DNA from: JAOTVV01 sp039591075
GTDB lineage: Bacteria > Gemmatimonadota > Gemmatimonadetes > Gemmatimonadales > GWC2-71-9
Length of the DNA stretch: 64,000 nucleotides
Assembly: GCA_039591075.1 (NCBI GenBank)
Contig: JBDHEI010000027.1
Span: 1 to 64,000 of the forward strand
Reading direction: 5' to 3'
Shown here: positions 59,166-64,000 of the stretch, one piece after another
Layout of the letters: every line of letters starts with the position of its first letter
How positions within the stretch are numbered: the first letter of the stretch is position 1
Program-made: the position numbers and the translations under genes
Notes under the pieces: model-generated
Told to the model about the DNA's origin: nothing
What the model saw: the letters and a program-made list of their open reading frames with translations, nothing else
The model's database searches: none

Positions 59166-62100
59166 GATGGAAACCCCGCGGAGTCACATAACGAGTGTGG
59201 AAGACCCTCCAATCTTCCGGGTGGAGCCGATATGCCGGATCGTCCTCCAACCGGCCCGGCGGGCGGGAATAGTCGGACATCCCATGATACGGTAGCGGGA
59301 GGACCGTGGTCGAGAAACCGGTGTTGTAATCGCCGTCCTTCACCCAGCCGTCGCCGATGAGCACGTAGTCGCGCGTCCACCCACCCTGCGGCGGAGGCGG
59401 GGCTGGGAACCTGAGGACCAACTCGTCGCCCGCGTTCATGATGGTGTATCGGTCATCGACCGCCTCGTTCAACGGACGCACGTCGCCGAAGCGGGTGTAG
59501 AACCCTACGAGGTCCCGCCACAGCGGTGCCGTGGTGGTAATCGTGCTGTAGTTGGGAAGCTCGGGCGCTTTGCGGCTGACCTGAGCCACTTCCGAGAAGC
59601 CGCGGTAGCGCAGCTCGGCAGTTGCGGGAAGGATCCGGCGCGTGGTGACCGGGGCGTCAGGCTGGCCCACGGCCCACGCGATCCGGTCCCAGTAGATCTC
59701 CATGTTGGTGCGCAGGCGCACGTGGTGCGGCGTGCCGGGCCGGAACGCGTCCTGCAGGTCGATGAGCATCGTTTTCGTCTTCCCGGCCGGGAATCCGAGA
59801 TCGGCCTCGACCATCGCCCATCCCCCTTGGCCGTCCGGCACCTCGAGCTGCAGCCCGCGCGGTAATCGATTGTCACCCTGGCTGACGGCGACATTGATCG
59901 AGGCGTCGGTGGGATAGACCCATCCGGATGCCACGAGCCAGAGCGGCCCCTCGGCGGGAACGTCGTCGCCCAGCGCGACCTCGACGTAGTGCTCGCCAGC
60001 GATGCCCTGGTAGGGACCCAATTCGAACGTGTCCACGAAACGCTCGTCACGGGCGCGGATCAGTGCGGTCACGTCCCGACCCGCATGATCCCAGGCCTGC
60101 GCCACGGGACGAAGCGGTTGCATCGCATGAACGGCGGGCGTGGGCGCCGGAAGCGTGAAGCGCTCGTCGACGAACACTTCGGTGCCCTCCGGATGGTCGA
60201 CGACCATCAGGGCAACGTGGTCGAAGAAGTGCGTCTCCCACAAATCCGCCGTGATGCGCACGTCGTAGAAGCCATCGCGGGGAACCAATTGGTCGCCCCG
60301 GATCTTGATCCAGTCCTCGGCGTGGATCACCGCGGCATTCCCCTGCGCGTTGATGCGCAGGCCGAGCGCCGTGCGCCAAATGAAATCCGTGACGAATTGC
60401 ATCCTCTCGCCGTCGAACGTGAACACCCAGGGGCACGATCCCTTGAGACGCTGGCGCGTCAGGATGGTCTCGTTGGCAGCGGCGAGGTTGAACTCGGGTT
60501 GGACGGTCCCGTTCGGCCAGATGATGCGGGCAACGTTGACCAGCGGGTGCTCCCCCGTTCCGAAGTGGACGACAGGACCGTCGATCAACTGCTTCTGGTA
60601 GAGCAGGCCCGCCCGGACCTCGATCTCGCCGCCGATGCCGAAGGAGTTGATACGTCGGTCCCCGGTGGTTTGTGCCGCCCGCGGGCGGATGCTCGCCGAG
60701 TAGTAGTCCTTGGTGCCCTGGTTGGTGAGCAACAGCGCTTGGCCTTCCGATGACACCGCGATCAGATCGAGGCGACCGTCACCGCTGATGTCGGCGACGC
60801 TCGTGATCTGGACGTCGATCGGCGGAAGGTGCCGCGGCTCGGGCTCGGCGCTCAGCCAGGCCCTGGAGCCCTGGGGCGTCGAGGCCACCAGATCGAGGTC
60901 GCCGTTGTTGTCCAGGTCGGCGACGAAAAGCCGCGTCGATGCAACACCGGCCGTTGGGAAATCGGGCCACCGCGCGAGCACGCCGGTTTCCCAACCGCTC
61001 TCGTTCAACGAGAGGCGGCGCACCGTCCCGTCTGCCCCGAGGAGGATCAGGTCGAGTGTGGCGTCCTGATTCATGTCGGCTGCGGCGATCGCGTGCACGG
61101 AGCCGAGCATGTCCGGCAGTGGGTGTGCTTGGAACTGGGGGACGCGGTAGCGCCCGTTGCGGAAAACGACTAGGCGTCCGGCGGCATCGAGGAGCGCCGC
61201 ATCGGGGTCACCGTCAGCATCCAGATCGGCCCACACGAAATCTCGTAGACGGGCCACGCCCGCAAAGGCGGGATAGGGCTCGAAGGTCCCGTCGCCCCGG
61301 TTCCGCAGCACGACGGGCCCACCCTCGACTCCTGCAAGCACGAGGTCCAAGTCGCCTTCCATGTCCAGGTCGGCGGCCCAGGCGCCGGCGTAGGCGGCAC
61401 GTGCAATTTCTGTCGCAACTGCCTCGCCGGTCACGTCTGTGAATGCGCCGACGTCGTCTTGACGGAGCAGGCGAAGTCCACCGGGACCCGCCAGCACGAG
61501 GTCCATCCGGAAGTCGTAGTCATAGTCGACGGGAGCGACGGCAGAGGGCGAGAGCGGTGAGGCGGATGCCCCTCCCGGAAAGGCGAATGCCTCGGCCTGA
61601 CCGGGCTCGGGTGAAACCCACAGGGTTCCGCGACTGGCGGTGACCAGCGCGAGCGGTCCCTCCTCGCTCAGCCAGAGCGCCCGTACCCACGCCGCGGGCC
61701 CCTCACCCACTGCAAGTGTCTCCGCCACGAACCTGAGACCCGTGTCCGCCGGCGCGGACTGAGCGGAAGGGGCCGGCAGTCGCACAAAGCGCGTCAGCAG
61801 AAGCTCCGTTCGGCTCGGCGACGTCAGCACAGCGTCCTCGTCGTCGCGGTAGGCGGGCTGGAGCTGTAACACCGTCTGCAGAAACGGGATCAGCGTGGCG
61901 GCGCGGCCGAAATCCCCGGTCTCTCCAGCGGTCCGCAGTGCCCCGAGCTCGGCGATGAGGGGCAAAGACAAGGAATCGGCCCGGGCTCCAATGCGGTCGA
62001 GCGTCTGGCGCAGTGTCTCGATGTCGCGCAGTTTTGCGGCGAGGCGCGCGCGCTCGAGCAGGGCTACCAGATTCCCCGGCTGGACGGCCAGAATCCGGTC

Positions 62101-62589
62101 GATCAGCTGGTGCGCCTCGGTCGCGCTCCCAGAGCGGCCCTCCTGCTCGACGAGCTGGGCCAGGAGATAGAGCGCTTGCAGGCCCTGAGGGTCGAGTTCA
62201 ACGGCGCGGCGGAGGTGTTCCGTTGCCGCGTCTGGGCGTCCGCGCTCGCGCTCGACGAGCGCGGAAACGAGCTGGATGTGGCCGCTCTCGGGCGCCAGCA
62301 TGCGCGCCTCCTCCAGCCGCTCGGCCGCCTGTTCCAGCTCACGCCGTTGGAGCGCGATCAGGCCGAAATCGGCCCAGCCTGCCGGCTCTCTGGGGACGAG
62401 TTCGGTCACGCGCTGAAACGCCGCCGCAGCCAGTCCGCTCTCGCCCGCCTGAGCGGCCGCCACGCCCCTGTAGAAGGCCGCGACGACCTCCTGGTAGGTT
62501 GGAGACGATGGGTCGGGCAGATCGCGCTCGCAGGCCGCGGCGCCCAGAACGAGCAGGAGCGCGGCGGGAAGATGAAGAGCGAATCTCAA
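59137..62589 (-). CDS. TPR and propeller lipoprotein with a conserved C-terminal domain
   Basis: 1150 residues from TTG 62589; signal ending GAAAC gives a lipoprotein. Order: TPR helices (about 30-270, for example ERLEEARMLAPESGHI and TEHLRRAVELDPQGLQALY), FG-GAP repeats (about 330-620), an ASPIC/UnbV-like domain (about 645-715, FGIGGEIEVRAG ... VVHFGTGEHP), and a C-terminal domain of about 430 residues beginning GSCPWVFTFDGERMQFVTDF, which I cannot name. It resembles long FG-GAP proteins found beside UnbV/UnbU genes. No alternative start with better signals is seen. Confidence 0.8.
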   Translation of the reverse strand: MRFALHLPAALLLVLGAAACERDLPDPSSPTYQEVVAAFYRGVAAAQAGESGLAAAAFQRVTELVPREPAGWADFGLIALQRRELEQAAERLEEARMLAPESGHIQLVSALVERERGRPDAATEHLRRAVELDPQGLQALYLLAQLVEQEGRSGSATEAHQLIDRILAVQPGNLVALLERARLAAKLRDIETLRQTLDRIGARADSLSLPLIAELGALRTAGETGDFGRAATLIPFLQTVLQLQPAYRDDEDAVLTSPSRTELLLTRFVRLPAPSAQSAPADTGLRFVAETLAVGEGPAAWVRALWLSEEGPLALVTASRGTLWVSPEPGQAEAFAFPGGASASPLSPSAVAPVDYDYDFRMDLVLAGPGGLRLLRQDDVGAFTDVTGEAVATEIARAAYAGAWAADLDMEGDLDLVLAGVEGGPVVLRNRGDGTFEPYPAFAGVARLRDFVWADLDADGDPDAALLDAAGRLVVFRNGRYRVPQFQAHPLPDMLGSVHAIAAADMNQDATLDLILLGADGTVRRLSLNESGWETGVLARWPDFPTAGVASTRLFVADLDNNGDLDLVASTPQGSRAWLSAEPEPRHLPPIDVQITSVADISGDGRLDLIAVSSEGQALLLTNQGTKDYYSASIRPRAAQTTGDRRINSFGIGGEIEVRAGLLYQKQLIDGPVVHFGTGEHPLVNVARIIWPNGTVQPEFNLAAANETILTRQRLKGSCPWVFTFDGERMQFVTDFIWRTALGLRINAQGNAAVIHAEDWIKIRGDQLVPRDGFYDVRITADLWETHFFDHVALMVVDHPEGTEVFVDERFTLPAPTPAVHAMQPLRPVAQAWDHAGRDVTALIRARDERFVDTFELGPYQGIAGEHYVEVALGDDVPAEGPLWLVASGWVYPTDASINVAVSQGDNRLPRGLQLEVPDGQGGWAMVEADLGFPAGKTKTMLIDLQDAFRPGTPHHVRLRTNMEIYWDRIAWAVGQPDAPVTTRRILPATAELRYRGFSEVAQVSRKAPELPNYSTITTTAPLWRDLVGFYTRFGDVRPLNEAVDDRYTIMNAGDELVLRFPAPPPPQGGWTRDYVLIGDGWVKDGDYNTGFSTTVLPLPYHGMSDYSRPPGRLEDDPAYRLHPEDWRVFHTRYVTPRGFHRALVPKRDQ

Positions 62590-62721
62590 GGGGCGTGACC
62601 GATGCGAGACTGGGAAGTTGCTCCGGGAGTCAGGACAAGCTAGGTACTGAAATCATAGGGCGCAAGGCGACGTCCAGGCCTCGGGGCGGGCCGCCGCGTC
62701 ATGGCTTCCGTGCGGGGAGCG

Positions 62722-62750
62722 TTCCGCGTCGAGGCGCATGGGCGTATACT
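62722..62750 (+). promoter_or_regulatory. Possible promoter of the symporter gene
   Basis: TATACT at 62745-62750 with a weak -35 TTCCGC at 62722-62727 (17-bp spacer), about 98 bp before the GTG start. The 259-bp divergent region 62590-62848 holds nothing else recognisable, and must also hold the promoter of the TPR operon. Confidence 0.35.
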
Positions 62751-62848
62751 AAGCCGTTACGCGAGGAAATCCCGAGTCTAGTCATTACCGAAGCCGGCGA
62801 CCCATCGTCGTGGGATCCCGCCACAGACCCTGAGCCGAAGAGGTACCC

Positions 62849-64000
62849 GTGGGCCTACTAGCGAGCGTGGACTGGGTGGTGATCGGTGCGTATTTCGTCC
62901 TGGTCTTTGGCGTCGCCATCTGGGCCACGCTGCGGGAACGCTCGGCCCGCGGGACGTCGCAGGACTACTTCTTGGCAGGCCGTGATGCCGGTTGGTTCCT
63001 GGTGGGCGGCTCGCTGTTCGCCTCAAATATCGGCTCCGAACACCTGGTGGGGCTGGCGGGAACTGGGGCGGCAAGCGGTGTGGCTGTGGGGCAGTTCGAG
63101 GTCCTCGCCTCGCTGATCCTCCTGATCCTCGGCTGGGTGTTCGTGCCGTTCTATCTGTCGAGTGGCGTCTTCACCATGCCGGAGTTCCTCGAGCGACGAT
63201 ACTCCGAGGGCGCCCGGTGGTATCTGGCAGTGATCTCCATCATCGGCTATGTGCTGACCAAGATCTCGGTGACGATCGCCGCCGGCGGCATCGTGTTCGA
63301 GGCGATCATGGGGATCGACTTCTGGACCGGCGCGCTGGTGGTCGTGGTGGTGACGGGCGTGTACACCATCTTCGGCGGACTGCGCGCGGTGCTGTATACG
63401 GATCTGCTGCAGATGTTCGTCCTGATCGGCGGCGCGGTGGCCGTGACACTCCTGGGGCTCAACGCCCTGGGCGGCTGGAGCGCGATGACGGAGACGGTGG
63501 GGCCCGGGTTCCTCAGTCTGTGGAAACCGATGTCGGACCCGGACTTTCCCTGGACCGGCATTCTCTTCGGGGCGCCGATCCTCGGCGTCTGGTATTGGTG
63601 CACCGATCAGTTCATCGTGCAGCGCGTGCTTGCGGCGCACAACCGCGAACACGCCCGCCGCGGGACCGTGTTCGCCGGGTACCTGAAGCTCCTGCCGCTC
63701 TTCATCTTCGTGGTCCCCGGCGTCATCGCCTACGCGTTGTCGCAGCAGGGCCGGCTGCAGCTCGCCGCCCCGGACCAGGCGCTTCCCACGCTCATGGCCG
63801 TGCTGCTCCCCATCGGGCTTCGCGGGTTGGTGGTGGCTGGGCTGCTGGCGGCGCTCATGAGCTCGCTTTCCTCGGTGTTCAATTCCACGTCCACCCTGGT
63901 CACGCTGGACGTCTACAAGAAGCTCCGCCCGGGGGCATCCGAACGGCGGCTCGTGCTAGTCGGGCAGATCACCACTGGGCTGCTCGTGGGCTTCGGCCTG
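62849..64000 (+). CDS. Sodium:solute symporter family protein (partial, runs off right edge)
   Basis: 384 codons visible, all open, from GTG 62849 (GAAGAGGT about 8 bases upstream serves as ribosome binding site). SSS family traits: DYFLAGRDAGWFLVGGSLFASNIGSEHLVGLAG near 40-70 and a run of long hydrophobic helices with TIFGGLRAVLYTDLLQ and SSLSSVFNSTSTLVTLDVYK, which carry the Na-site serines of SGLT-like proteins. Substrate could be a sugar, myo-inositol or another solute. It is divergent from the TPR/UnbV/UnbU operon. Confidence 0.93.
   Translation, partial: MGLLASVDWVVIGAYFVLVFGVAIWATLRERSARGTSQDYFLAGRDAGWFLVGGSLFASNIGSEHLVGLAGTGAASGVAVGQFEVLASLILLILGWVFVPFYLSSGVFTMPEFLERRYSEGARWYLAVISIIGYVLTKISVTIAAGGIVFEAIMGIDFWTGALVVVVVTGVYTIFGGLRAVLYTDLLQMFVLIGGAVAVTLLGLNALGGWSAMTETVGPGFLSLWKPMSDPDFPWTGILFGAPILGVWYWCTDQFIVQRVLAAHNREHARRGTVFAGYLKLLPLFIFVVPGVIAYALSQQGRLQLAAPDQALPTLMAVLLPIGLRGLVVAGLLAALMSSLSSVFNSTSTLVTLDVYKKLRPGASERRLVLVGQITTGLLVGFGL

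Noticed and set aside
1..64000. CRISPR array, rRNA genes, IS elements with intact transposase
   Set aside because: No regularly spaced repeats, no rRNA-like segments and no transposase-type coding frames were found.

Overview
The window is GC-rich, densely packed bacterial chromosome, most likely from a Gemmatimonadota member or a close relative. This is an inference from gene content: a SusC/SusD pair outside an obvious Bacteroidota base composition, a T9SS/FlgD-type sorting domain, a mannose-type PTS with HPr kinase, VCBS/UnbV-type propeller lipoproteins, an Rnf complex next to 2-oxoacid:ferredoxin oxidoreductases, and many GTG/TTG starts with 4-bp stop/start overlaps. No 16S rRNA or ribosomal protein is present to confirm it.

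Layout. (1) 1-13.7 kb, + strand: a compact housekeeping run. It holds riboflavin synthesis (ribD tail, ribE, ribBA, ribH), nusB, a GT4 glycosyltransferase, hpf, hprK, a complete mannose-type PTS (EIIA, EIIB, EIIC, EIID, HPr, EI), metK, ahcY, a bifunctional-nuclease-family gene and an unknown membrane-anchored protein. (2) 13.7-18.65 kb: a cobalamin riboswitch followed by btuF-btuC-btuD-btuB. (3) 18.7-25.9 kb: recO, selB, a tiny secreted protein made only of a sorting-type domain, clpB, tadA and a DDAH-like hydrolase, ending at a strong bidirectional terminator. (4) 26-27.7 kb, - strand: ECF sigma factor, zinc anti-sigma factor and a secretin-like lipoprotein. (5) 28-43.2 kb, - strand: one 12-gene redox operon, korA-korB-unknown-rnfB-nifJ-rnfC-rnfD-rnfG-rnfE-rnfA-(NqrM-like)-apbE. 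It links pyruvate and 2-oxoglutarate type oxidoreductases through ferredoxin to a membrane Rnf complex, together with its flavin transferase. (6) 43.5-44 kb: tRNA-Ser(GGA) and a decayed tyrosine-recombinase remnant. (7) 44-56.5 kb: an accessory SusC/SusD region with two paralogous propeller lipoproteins, an orphan TonB-plug lipoprotein and several gene remnants (frameshifted susC, GH97 N-terminus, GxxExxY fragment). (8) 56.5-62.6 kb, - strand: a three-gene unit encoding a TPR/propeller lipoprotein, a UnbV-like (ASPIC) protein and a UnbU-like NqrB/RnfD-type membrane protein. (9) 62.8-64 kb: a sodium:solute symporter running off the window.

How it works together. The redox operon looks like a self-contained module that exchanges electrons between 2-oxoacids, ferredoxin and NAD(H) at the membrane, with ApbE flavinylating RnfG and RnfD. 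PTS plus HprK with a conserved HPr serine suggests sugar-dependent phospho-signalling. The SusCD region and the symporter suggest outer- and inner-membrane uptake of polymers or sugars. The UnbU/UnbV/TPR operon, with no enediyne polyketide genes nearby, and the redox operon with its fused ferredoxin and unknown gene, are the two best candidates for under-described biology.
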